Program-made: the position numbers and the translations under genes
Shown: piece after piece, positions 8,385-14,803 of the stretch
How positions within the stretch are numbered: the first letter of the stretch is position 1
Layout: every line of letters begins with the position of its first letter
Notes under the pieces: generated by a model
Databases searched by the model: none
What the model saw: the letters and a program-made list of their open reading frames with translations, nothing else
What the model was told of the DNA's origin: nothing
NCBI GenBank assembly: GCA_964644465.1
Contig: CAZXVU010000041.1
Coordinates: 1 to 16,494, forward strand
Source of the DNA: CAZXVU01 sp964644465
GTDB lineage: Bacteria; Chlamydiota; Chlamydiia; Chlamydiales; SM23-39
Length of the DNA: 16,494 nucleotides
Direction: 5' to 3'

Positions 8385-8390
8385 CCTTCC
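8385..8390 (-). promoter_or_regulatory. Ribosome binding site that decides the HEAT gene start
   Basis: GGAAGG on the minus strand sits 3 nt before the ATG at 8381. It favours this ATG over the upstream TTG, which would put the site inside the coding sequence. The neighbouring inverted-repeat element begins only 2 bp away. Confidence 0.55.
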
Positions 8391-8391
8391 T

Positions 8392-8609
8392 GAATACAAA
8401 CAACCTCAAGAATCGGGAATATGCCGAGGAGGCGCCCTGAATTTGAATCATGCGTAGCAGACTCCGAAGCAGCTAAACTTATAAAGTTTAGCGATGCAGG
8501 AGGGTTCAAATTCAGTGGCTGTCCGACGCAACCCTTGGGGGTCCCCGAAGACGCATCGTCTTTGGGGCAAGGGCTTGGCAGAAACCGATTCTTGAGGTTG
8601 TTTGTGTTC
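8392..8609. repeat. MITE-like structured element with 25-bp terminal inverted repeats
   Basis: A non-coding block between divergent genes is bounded by inverted arms 8392-8416 and 8585-8609 that match at 24 of 25 positions, including 21 consecutive bases. Inside lie a stem CTGAATTTGAA (8437-8447) / TTCAAATTCAG (8505-8515), a perfect 9-bp hairpin GCTAAACTT-ATA-AAGTTTAGC (8472-8492), and an 11-bp hairpin (8543-8553/8557-8567, one T-G opposition). The last is prolonged by CCCTTG (8532-8537) / CAAGGG (8568-8573) with a bulge. There is no plausible coding content. TTCCT occurs at both ends (8387-8391, 8607-8611), a possible but short target duplication. It could be a non-autonomous transposable element or a structured intergenic repeat; it may also carry the promoters of the flanking genes. 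Confidence 0.75.
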
Positions 8610-8646
8610 CTATATGCCATACCTTTCAGATATAATAAATCGCGAT

Positions 8647-9396
8647 ATGGTTCAAAGAATTGCTATTTATGATGGTCCTGGCGTCGGAACTTTTTTTCCT
8701 TTTGACGGCCAACGGCTTGATCCTGAACAATTGATCAATACCGATTGGGATCAAACATTCGATCTTCTGATCATGCCCGGAGGACGCGACAAACCGTATC
8801 ATGCAGCCTTGCAAGGAAAAGGCAACGCCAAGATCCGCTCTTTTGTCGAAAGAGGCGGAACTTATATGGGCATCTGCGCAGGCGCCTATTATGGCTGCCA
8901 GGTTGTTGATTTCGATCGAGGTCAATCTTTAGAAGTCTATGAAGAGCGCGAGCTTGCTTTCTTTCCCGGGAGCGCTGTCGGCCCCGCGTATGGAAAAGGA
9001 ACATTTGATTATGGGAGCCAAAAAGGAGCCCGTGCAGCCAAGCTGCAAACAGCTTTGGGCGTTTTCGATGTCTATTTTAATGGGGGCTGTTATTTTAGTG
9101 GAGATTTCTCAAAAGTTCGCATCCTTGCCCGCTATCTCGATCTAGAGGGACATCCTCCAGCCATTCTCGAATGCCCGATAGGAAAAGGGAAAGCTATCCT
9201 AAGCGGGGTCCATCTAGAAACATCTTCTGATTCGCTCGATCCTAAAGATCCCATCGTTGAAATCTTGCAAAAATCTGAAAGCAAAAGACAAAAATATTGG
9301 AATTCTCTTCTTAAGCCATCCTGCCTAGAACACGGCCGCCGATCAGATGAAAGTGGAGATGGAAAATCGTCTGCCCTGAGTCTGGCCCATTGTTAG
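8647..9396 (+). CDS. Stand-alone BPL_N (GATase-like) domain protein
   Basis: 249 residues from the ATG at 8647. Upstream in-frame starts (TTG 8602, ATG 8614) would fall in or beside the inverted repeat and add sequence outside the domain. The core resembles the N-terminal glutamine-amidotransferase-like domain found in biotin-protein ligases (BPL_N): 'RIAIYDGPGVG' at 4-14, 'LLIMPGGRDKPYH' at 40-52, the nucleophile loop GICAGAY with Cys77, and 'GKGKAILSGVHLE' with His189 and Glu191 as likely triad partners. No ligase domain is present, so biotin ligation is not implied; Chlamydia has a comparable protein annotated as biotin ligase (CT035 by memory). The last ~28 residues are encoded antisense to the HIT gene and look unlike the family. 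No Shine-Dalgarno is seen; a TATAAT lies at 8631-8636 without a good -35. Confidence 0.85.
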   Translation: MVQRIAIYDGPGVGTFFPFDGQRLDPEQLINTDWDQTFDLLIMPGGRDKPYHAALQGKGNAKIRSFVERGGTYMGICAGAYYGCQVVDFDRGQSLEVYEERELAFFPGSAVGPAYGKGTFDYGSQKGARAAKLQTALGVFDVYFNGGCYFSGDFSKVRILARYLDLEGHPPAILECPIGKGKAILSGVHLETSSDSLDPKDPIVEILQKSESKRQKYWNSLLKPSCLEHGRRSDESGDGKSSALSLAHC

Positions 9397-9646
9397 TCAA
9401 CAGGCGATAGCCGTCGGTGATTTCCTTTTCTTCCGCAATCTTCTGCGCTACTTCGATGATTTCGGCAATGAGAGGAAGATCGTGGGGCTCGATGCTCTGG
9501 ATATTTGCGATCTCTTTCTTTGGCATGATCAAAATATGGACAGGGGCTACAGGATGCAGATCCTCGATGGCCAAGATCCTTTCATTCTCAAAGACCTTCT
9601 TTGCGGGAAGTTTTCCTTTAATGATCAATCCAAACACAGTAGACAT
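9311..9646 (-). CDS. HIT family nucleotide hydrolase/transferase
   Basis: 111 residues, the normal size of HINT-type HIT proteins. The histidine triad is 'HLHFHLIGG' with His96, His98 and His100, preceded by 'NNGPDSGQTIFHLH'. The N-terminal 'FGLIIKGKLPAKKVFENERILAIEDLHPVAPVHILIMPKK' is standard for the group, which hydrolyses phosphoramidates such as AMP-lysine. AGAGGG 4 nt before the ATG at 9646 can serve as ribosome binding site. It lies downstream of the MYG1 gene on the same strand, the pair known in Chlamydia as CT385/CT386 (from memory). Its 3' end, including the triad codons, is overlapped by the convergent BPL_N gene. Confidence 0.95.
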   Translation of the reverse strand: MSTVFGLIIKGKLPAKKVFENERILAIEDLHPVAPVHILIMPKKEIANIQSIEPHDLPLIAEIIEVAQKIAEEKEITDGYRLLTNNGPDSGQTIFHLHFHLIGGRVLGRMA

Positions 9647-9687
9647 TTATCCCTCTTTTTTTTAATCCGATAGGCAAATAGAGATGT

Positions 9688-9799
9688 TTCATAAAGGTAA
9701 ACAGAAAATGTTCATATCAAGGCGCACGAAGCAGGCAACCCCAAAAGGGTTGTCGATGCAGGGCAACGAAGAGATGGACTTTTTATGTCCTTTAGGAAA
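9688..9799. repeat. Small palindromic repeat sharing its core with the larger element
   Basis: Between HIT and MYG1, a hairpin CAACCC (9736-9741) / GGGTTG (9747-9752) is framed by CGAAGCAG (9727-9734) and CGATGCAGG (9754-9762). The element at 8392-8609 has exactly the same frame, CGAAGCAG (8465-8472) and CGATGCAGG (8492-8500), around a different stem. Outer imperfect inverted repeats TTTCATAAAGG (9688-9698) and CCTTTAGGAAA (9789-9799) may mark its ends. The stem sequences differ while pairing is kept, which suggests selection for structure. It may also weaken read-through from MYG1 into HIT. Confidence 0.6.
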
Positions 9800-9813
9800 T
9801 ATTTCCCATTTGC

Positions 9814-10692
9814 TTATCGGGTTTGTAGTGCAATATGCAGGGCTTTCAGAGCGTCTTCTTTCGTTTCCCAAATGGAGATGAAGCGACCCTTGTGGCAAAA
9901 AACAGCCCCTTGGATTCCGCTGATCTTTTTCAAGTCATTCTCATGCAATCCAGCCCATTTTTCAGGTAAAGGAATACGGACTTTCATCCGCTCATTCAAA
10001 TTCGGAGGGATCCCCCGCAGTTTCCAATGCTTGCCCGAAGGCATAATGACGAATTGCGCAGGATGAACTTCTCCTCCCAGCTCGAAAAAATTCTCCATCC
10101 AAGGAAGCGACTCTTCGAAAATCAGCGCCGTTGTTCCTTCGATCATCATTTTTTTCACAATCGCGCGGCATTCGGCCGTGTATTGCTGCCGCTTCCGGAG
10201 GCGATCGAGATGCCCCATTGCAAAATCGACAGCCTGAAAAAATGCTTTATTCATCACTTCAGAGCTTACATCGTATTCAATGGGTAAAAAATTGGAAATG
10301 ACTTGAGAAAAGGAAGTCGTCCCCGGTTCCAGTTTGGCAACCCCATTATCATGCGCATCGACGCCCCAAACGATGGCCCGATTGTAATATTCATAGAGGT
10401 GAGGGTCGATGACTCCGCGATCTTTCAAATATAAAAGGACCATTCCAGCGCTGCTCATGGGGCCTTTGTAATCCACCTGGTGATGGTCAAAGCGCCTTTT
10501 TTCAGGATTGTAAACGCCTCCGACATCGCAGACATAATCGCATTTGTCTAAAACTTTCTGATCGCGCGTGCGATGTATTTTATCTCTGTCGATCCGATCG
10601 AATAACAGGAGCAGCGAGCAAGCTGTCACTTCATCCGCGTGGAACGAACCGTCGTGGGCGCCGAAACTTCTAGGAATGATCGAGGAGTGCAT
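9814..10692 (-). CDS. MYG1 family protein (DHH-like metal-dependent phosphohydrolase)
   Basis: 292 residues, close to the family's usual 300-330. The two signatures of MYG1/GAMM1 are clear: 'GAHDGSFHADEVTACS' at 11-26 and 'RRFDHHQ' at 66-72, with the DHH triplet at 69-71; 'WGVDAHDNGV' at 109-118 completes the metal site. Eukaryotic MYG1 is a 3'-5' RNA exonuclease; the bacterial role is inferred from that and not established here. The C-terminal 'FVIMPSGKHWKLRGIP' and 'GAVFCHKGRFISIW' segments also match. No Shine-Dalgarno is seen before the ATG at 10692. It is upstream of HIT on the same strand, 167 bp apart. Confidence 0.95.
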   Translation of the reverse strand: MHSSIIPRSFGAHDGSFHADEVTACSLLLLFDRIDRDKIHRTRDQKVLDKCDYVCDVGGVYNPEKRRFDHHQVDYKGPMSSAGMVLLYLKDRGVIDPHLYEYYNRAIVWGVDAHDNGVAKLEPGTTSFSQVISNFLPIEYDVSSEVMNKAFFQAVDFAMGHLDRLRKRQQYTAECRAIVKKMMIEGTTALIFEESLPWMENFFELGGEVHPAQFVIMPSGKHWKLRGIPPNLNERMKVRIPLPEKWAGLHENDLKKISGIQGAVFCHKGRFISIWETKEDALKALHIALQTR

Positions 10693-10756
10693 GATAATTT
10701 TAGGTTAAACCGAGGAAGTTTATCTCGAAAAAGATTTTGCGTAAAGTCTCAGTCTC

Positions 10757-11074
10757 TCACAAATGGATTGACTGAAGAGATGGAGCTGCCCTAGAGCGGC
10801 TCAAATAATTGGGTCCAAAAGTCTCTGTGACGATTCTATGTTTTGCTAATATCTTATCTTCCCTAAACGATTTTACAAGATACACCACACCGCAGGAAAG
10901 GAAATAGGCAAAACATTTCGCCGTTTTACCAAGGCAAGATTTTGGAGTTCGTACGAGACAGGACTTTAGATCGTCATCGTTTTCCTTATTGAACAAAATT
11001 TGGATTTGCTCATTGGAAAGCCCAACAACGCGCTGACTCTGACAGTAGTGTAAACAATTAATAAGACATTTCAT
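10757..11074 (-). CDS. Possible small Cys-rich protein, unrecognised
   Basis: 105 residues from the ATG at 11074; an in-frame TTG at 11125 would add 17 mostly hydrophobic residues. There are seven cysteines in the first 75 residues, with CLINCLHYC at the start, and a short hydrophobic stretch (AYFLSCGVVYLV) in the middle. No family is recognised, no Shine-Dalgarno is seen, and nothing on either strand competes with it in this 524-bp gap between MYG1 and the PEBP gene. The rest of the gap is AT-rich with no other feature. It may be a real lineage-specific gene or a chance frame. Confidence 0.35.
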   Translation of the reverse strand: MKCLINCLHYCQSQRVVGLSNEQIQILFNKENDDDLKSCLVRTPKSCLGKTAKCFAYFLSCGVVYLVKSFREDKILAKHRIVTETFGPNYLSRSRAAPSLQSIHL

Positions 11075-11216
11075 ATAAATAATTATACCAAATACAATTA
11101 ATTTAAATAAACCACAATTATACAAAGCAAATAACTAACAATCAACAATCAATAACGACAATTCTTTATTTTAATTCCTAGGCTGCCTATTCTGAGCTTA
11201 AAAGGGAGGCCTTTCT

Positions 11217-11678
11217 ATGAAACTTACCACTGCAGCATTCAAAGAGGGAGGGATCATCCCCTCGGTGTATACCTGCGAAGGGAAGAATATCAATCCTCCC
11301 CTTGAAATCAGTGGAGCCCCCCCACAAGCCAAATGCCTCGTCCTGATCATGGACGACCCCGATGTGCCCAAAAGCCTACGCCCCGAAGGAATGTACGACC
11401 ATTGGGTCGTCTTCAATATGCCTCCAAATACCCATAAAATTGGGGAACATTCAACACCTCCTGGAGTACAAGGAAAGAACACAGCCGGAAAAAATCAATA
11501 TATCGGCCCTTGCCCTCCAGACCGCGAACACCGTTACTTTTTTAAACTTTACGCCCTCGACAAACTGTTAGAACTTCCTCCGGGAGCTACAAAAAAAGAA
11601 GTGGAGAAAGCGATGCACGGCCACACGATCGCTCAATGCCAGCTCATGGGCCGCTACGAAAAAGGTAAGGGATATTAG
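11217..11678 (+). CDS. PEBP family protein (YbhB/YbcL-like)
   Basis: 153 residues, the size of bacterial phosphatidylethanolamine-binding / Raf-kinase-inhibitor-like proteins. The conserved ligand-pocket motifs are present: 'YTCEGKNINPPLEIS' at 18-32, DDPDVP at 46-51, 'DHWVVFNMPP' at 61-70, 'GPCPPDREHRYFFKLYALD' at 97-115, and a C-terminal 'HTIAQCQLMGRYEK'. The physiological ligand of the bacterial proteins is not established. There is no signal peptide, so it is cytoplasmic. A good Shine-Dalgarno (GGGAGG, 11203-11208) sits 8 nt before the ATG. The next gene begins 14 bp after its stop, so the two probably share a transcript. Confidence 0.95.
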   Translation: MKLTTAAFKEGGIIPSVYTCEGKNINPPLEISGAPPQAKCLVLIMDDPDVPKSLRPEGMYDHWVVFNMPPNTHKIGEHSTPPGVQGKNTAGKNQYIGPCPPDREHRYFFKLYALDKLLELPPGATKKEVEKAMHGHTIAQCQLMGRYEKGKGY

Positions 11679-11692
11679 GTTATACCGAACTT

Positions 11693-13807
11693 ATGGAAGA
11701 GTATCTTGTCCCACATCATTATGACCTGGTCACTCCTGATGGCAAAATCACAGAGATCAGCCCCATCGGGAAAAAACGGCGCCTTGCTACAGTAAAAATC
11801 GAAGAGATCTCCCCTGTTTTTGTCGGCTATCAGATCGAACCGCAGCTGGTCTATTTCAATCTAAAGAGCACTTTGGCCCAATTAGGGATCAATGGAATTG
11901 GCAAAGAATATCATTTCGATCAGAAACATCAAACTGCCCACGTAAAGGTTGAGCTCACTCCAATGGGCCATTTGGGCGAGGCCATGCTCGATGAGATCAA
12001 AGTCGGAGCATTCATTGGCAAACTCTTCGCTGCAGATGAACGGCGCCGCGTCCGCGATCCTGATTATCTCATGAGGATGTTCGGAAGATCGGATCGAAAA
12101 GGACGCCCCCTCCTTTCATTAGGCCTCGAAGGGAGCGGCGCTTTGATTTTAGAAAAAATCGATGGACGCACAGTCGCGTTTCTCTCCCTGCGCGATGGAA
12201 TACTCACATACGATACCTCGATCTACGGTTTTCTTCCTACGCTCGGAAAAGCATTGCTGAAGAATATCTCTCAAACAAGACAGCTTTTACATCTGCATCA
12301 CGATTGGCAAAAAGGAGTCCCCCGCATTGTTCGTGAAAATGAAGTTCTTTTAGTCCGAACTGCGCCTCTTCATATCCGCACCGTTTATGGCCGCGTTGTC
12401 GATTATTTGCTTCCGCAAGGCTTTCATCATGCATCGGCAAATGTTCTGCAGCCCGACACTTCGGCCTCAGGAGATATCTATGAGCTCTATGGCAACAGCA
12501 ATCAGATCATCGACGATATCCCTCTTGAGTTCTATACTCTCGAACCGTACCGGGAACATGTATTCTTTTCCGACAGCGATCAACTCATTTCCGCCCTCGA
12601 TCATCCCAAAAATCTATTCGAAGCAATTGCCACAGCTCCTGGTTCAAAAAGCCAGCTCGCCGCAACGTTCGTCGTGAAAGGGAACCAACTCAAGCACCTT
12701 ACTGAAAAAGATTGGATCCTCCGCGAAACATTCAAACATGAATTTCCTGGACTTTCACACCCTTCCCGCCAGGCAATGGTCGTGGAGAAGTATATTGAGT
12801 ACCAACCCGCGTTCCCTTTCTTGAAGGCAATTGAGAACGGCCTGATCACTTCGCAAGGAGTTCTTCTCACGCGCCATTTTCCTACGCCGCTCTTAAAGAG
12901 AATGCTCCTCAACGATGAAGTGCAGCGGTGCTTAAAGCGGATCTATTTCCAATATCCTTCTTGTTCCCACAATGGATTCTTCTCCAATGAAGACCGGGCA
13001 ATGCTCCTCGATCTCGCCAAATTCGGTATTCCTGTCTTTTGGGTCGACGATAGCAGCGGCAAGATCCTCCAATACACTTTGAAACCCGACAAAGAAGCAG
13101 GGCTCTTCGTTCCCCTTCCCATGGTCGAAGATTTTCGCAAATCGACTGTCTTCGGCGTCTACGGATCAAATCTCATCGAAGGGAATTTCGAGAAAGAACT
13201 CCAATCTCTTCTCGAAGGAATCCTCGCCATGCGCGACCAAGTCACCCATCCCCTCCTGTGCAAAGGAACTCCAATATCCCTCCTCACCGGCGGCGGTCCC
13301 GGAGCTATGGAAGTGGGCAACCGCGTTGCAAAGTCTGTTGGGATTCTCTCCTGCGCCAATATCGTCGATTTCCGAGGGACAGAAAGAAGCGTCGTCAATG
13401 AACAAAAACAAAATCCCCACATCGATGCGAAAATGACCTACCGCCTCGACCGGCTTGTGGAGCGGCAAGCGGAATTCTATCTCGATTTCCCCATTTTTCT
13501 TCCCGGCGGCATCGGCATGGACTTCGAATATACTCTCGAAGAAGTACGCCGCAAGACGGGAGGCGCCCCTGCCAATCCCGTCCTCCTCTTTGGAGAACCC
13601 GAGTATTGGCGCCGCAAAATCACCTCCCGCTTCCAGCTCAATCGTGAAACAGGCACCATTAAAGGCTCTGAATGGGTCAGCAACTGCTTCTATTGCATCC
13701 AGACAGCCGCCCAGGGCCTCTCAGTCTACCGCCGCTTCTTCGAAAACAAGCTCCCCATCGGCAAAGAAGGCCCCATCTACGATGACGGCTTTTGCATAGT
13801 AAAGTAA
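11693..13807 (+). CDS. 704-aa protein with C-terminal LOG-like Rossmann domain
   Basis: The last ~220 residues resemble the LOG / 'lysine decarboxylase-like' Rossmann family (nucleotide-monophosphate phosphoribohydrolases): 'FGVYGSN' at 487-493, GGGPGAME at 533-540, and 'LPGGIGMDFEYTLEEV' at 603-618. In LOG enzymes the second motif is normally PGGxGTxxE; here Met replaces Thr and the spacing to the acids differs, so activity is uncertain. Residues 1-480 are not recognised; they look globular and mixed, with no membrane span or signal peptide. A large protein of this type may be the neighbour of the HIT/MYG1 genes in Chlamydia (CT387), a memory I cannot verify. No Shine-Dalgarno precedes the ATG; coupling with the PEBP gene 14 bp upstream is likely. 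Confidence 0.8.
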   Translation: MEEYLVPHHYDLVTPDGKITEISPIGKKRRLATVKIEEISPVFVGYQIEPQLVYFNLKSTLAQLGINGIGKEYHFDQKHQTAHVKVELTPMGHLGEAMLDEIKVGAFIGKLFAADERRRVRDPDYLMRMFGRSDRKGRPLLSLGLEGSGALILEKIDGRTVAFLSLRDGILTYDTSIYGFLPTLGKALLKNISQTRQLLHLHHDWQKGVPRIVRENEVLLVRTAPLHIRTVYGRVVDYLLPQGFHHASANVLQPDTSASGDIYELYGNSNQIIDDIPLEFYTLEPYREHVFFSDSDQLISALDHPKNLFEAIATAPGSKSQLAATFVVKGNQLKHLTEKDWILRETFKHEFPGLSHPSRQAMVVEKYIEYQPAFPFLKAIENGLITSQGVLLTRHFPTPLLKRMLLNDEVQRCLKRIYFQYPSCSHNGFFSNEDRAMLLDLAKFGIPVFWVDDSSGKILQYTLKPDKEAGLFVPLPMVEDFRKSTVFGVYGSNLIEGNFEKELQSLLEGILAMRDQVTHPLLCKGTPISLLTGGGPGAMEVGNRVAKSVGILSCANIVDFRGTERSVVNEQKQNPHIDAKMTYRLDRLVERQAEFYLDFPIFLPGGIGMDFEYTLEEVRRKTGGAPANPVLLFGEPEYWRRKITSRFQLNRETGTIKGSEWVSNCFYCIQTAAQGLSVYRRFFENKLPIGKEGPIYDDGFCIVK

Positions 13808-13818
13808 TATTTTTAATC

Positions 13819-13847
13819 TTTAATTAAATAATCATTTATTATATAAT
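13819..13847 (+). promoter_or_regulatory. Possible promoter of the Tgl-like pair
   Basis: TATAAT at 13842-13847 lies in the AT-only 70-bp gap before the first Tgl-like gene. The best -35 at 17-bp spacing is TTTAAT (13819-13824, 3 of 6). The base composition of the gap makes a chance match easy. Confidence 0.35.
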
Positions 13848-13877
13848 AATTTAAAATTTACAGGATTTAATTAAATT

Positions 13878-14765
13878 ATGGCGTCTTCAGCAGTATCAAG
13901 TTCAGCTCCCAAAATCCCTCAAAGTCGACAAGAACTTCGACAAACATTGGCCGACAAAACAGTCGAAACGATGAAAATGATTGCAGCCAATAACCTATTA
14001 GGAAAGGGAGTACAATATCCTGAAGACTACCTGGGGCGTATGAAGAGAGAAAAAGGCGCAATCCCAAATGAATACCTAGGATTGCCAGTCTGCGGATCTG
14101 CACCTAAGAAATTTTTCCAAAGAGCCATGAAAGATAGAATCTACTGGATCATAAAACCCGATGTACCTGCCAATGTGGCGCTCGAAGCGGCCATCATGGG
14201 ACCTACCCTTGTTGACTGCGGTATTGCCTGCACTCTCGCACTTCACAAATCCCTGCTCAATGCAATAGGCCCAGATCGCTACAACAAAATTTTCAATGGC
14301 CGTCTTTTCTTGGTTGCGGATCCAACGATTCCCGATCCCATGGGTTTATTCACCCGGTCGGTAAGAGTCAATAAAATCGGCAAAGGAACCCTCGTAGGGT
14401 TCAATAACGTCGAAGCTTACGCGAAGAAGCATCCTCGCGGTCTTTGGGGAAGCTTCAATATGTGCTGTATCGGAGATAACAGATATGTTGGACTCGGAAC
14501 CTCTGAAAACGGATTGACTGAACCTGAAATTAAAGAACTGTTAGCCAAGGAATTCAACAAAGCCCCTCTTTCCGATGGAATTATTCCTAAAGAAGATTCC
14601 AAAGATAATGGACAACAAATACAAGCGAAAGACGTTCCTGGAATGGATCCAGATTTCATCCAAGATTTCAATTTGGATATGGTGGAGAAAGTTCTAAATA
14701 CTAAGCTGGAAGACCTCTCTTTTGATGCTCTTGTGGCTTGGAGAAGAGCACATCCTCCGAAATAA
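13878..14765 (+). CDS. Tgl-like cysteine enzyme (transglutaminase fold), copy 1
   Basis: 295 residues. The central part (about 86-225) can be aligned by eye with Bacillus spore-coat protein-glutamine gamma-glutamyltransferase Tgl as I remember it. Tgl 'TYWRVSP...ENGPFYAFECATAI...ALIDTIGEDKFN' corresponds to 'IYWIIKP...IMGPTLVDCGIACT...SLLNAIGPDRYN', and Tgl 'ENVILLGEDKYF' to 'FNMCCIGDNRYV'. The nucleophile would be Cys114, preceded by Asp113 where Tgl has Glu115-Cys116. Tgl's Glu187 and His200 have no counterpart; His185 in 'KKHPRGLW' is conserved with copy 2 and could replace them. The Ser/Pro N-terminus and a C-terminal 'KDVPGMDPDF' segment lie outside the Tgl core. No signal peptide is present; secretion as an effector is speculative. 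No Shine-Dalgarno is seen. Confidence 0.65.
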   Translation: MASSAVSSSAPKIPQSRQELRQTLADKTVETMKMIAANNLLGKGVQYPEDYLGRMKREKGAIPNEYLGLPVCGSAPKKFFQRAMKDRIYWIIKPDVPANVALEAAIMGPTLVDCGIACTLALHKSLLNAIGPDRYNKIFNGRLFLVADPTIPDPMGLFTRSVRVNKIGKGTLVGFNNVEAYAKKHPRGLWGSFNMCCIGDNRYVGLGTSENGLTEPEIKELLAKEFNKAPLSDGIIPKEDSKDNGQQIQAKDVPGMDPDFIQDFNLDMVEKVLNTKLEDLSFDALVAWRRAHPPK

Positions 14766-14803
14766 ACCCTCGCGCAAATTACCAACAGTAATATTACATA
14801 ATT

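Noticed and set aside
8360..8620. Minus-strand open frame of 86 codons
   Set aside because: It lies over the inverted-repeat element and the HEAT gene's start; composition and lack of any start signal indicate a chance frame.
8602..8646. TTG start giving 15 more residues to the BPL_N protein
   Set aside because: The TTG lies inside the right arm of the repeat element, and the family's N-terminus fits the ATG at 8647.
8392..9799. CRISPR array or attachment sites formed by the repeated motifs
   Set aside because: There are only two unevenly spaced copies, with palindromic rather than spacer-like interiors, and no cas or integrase gene.
13166..13468. Minus-strand open frames over the LOG-like gene
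   Set aside because: They are antisense to conserved Rossmann motifs and have no independent support.
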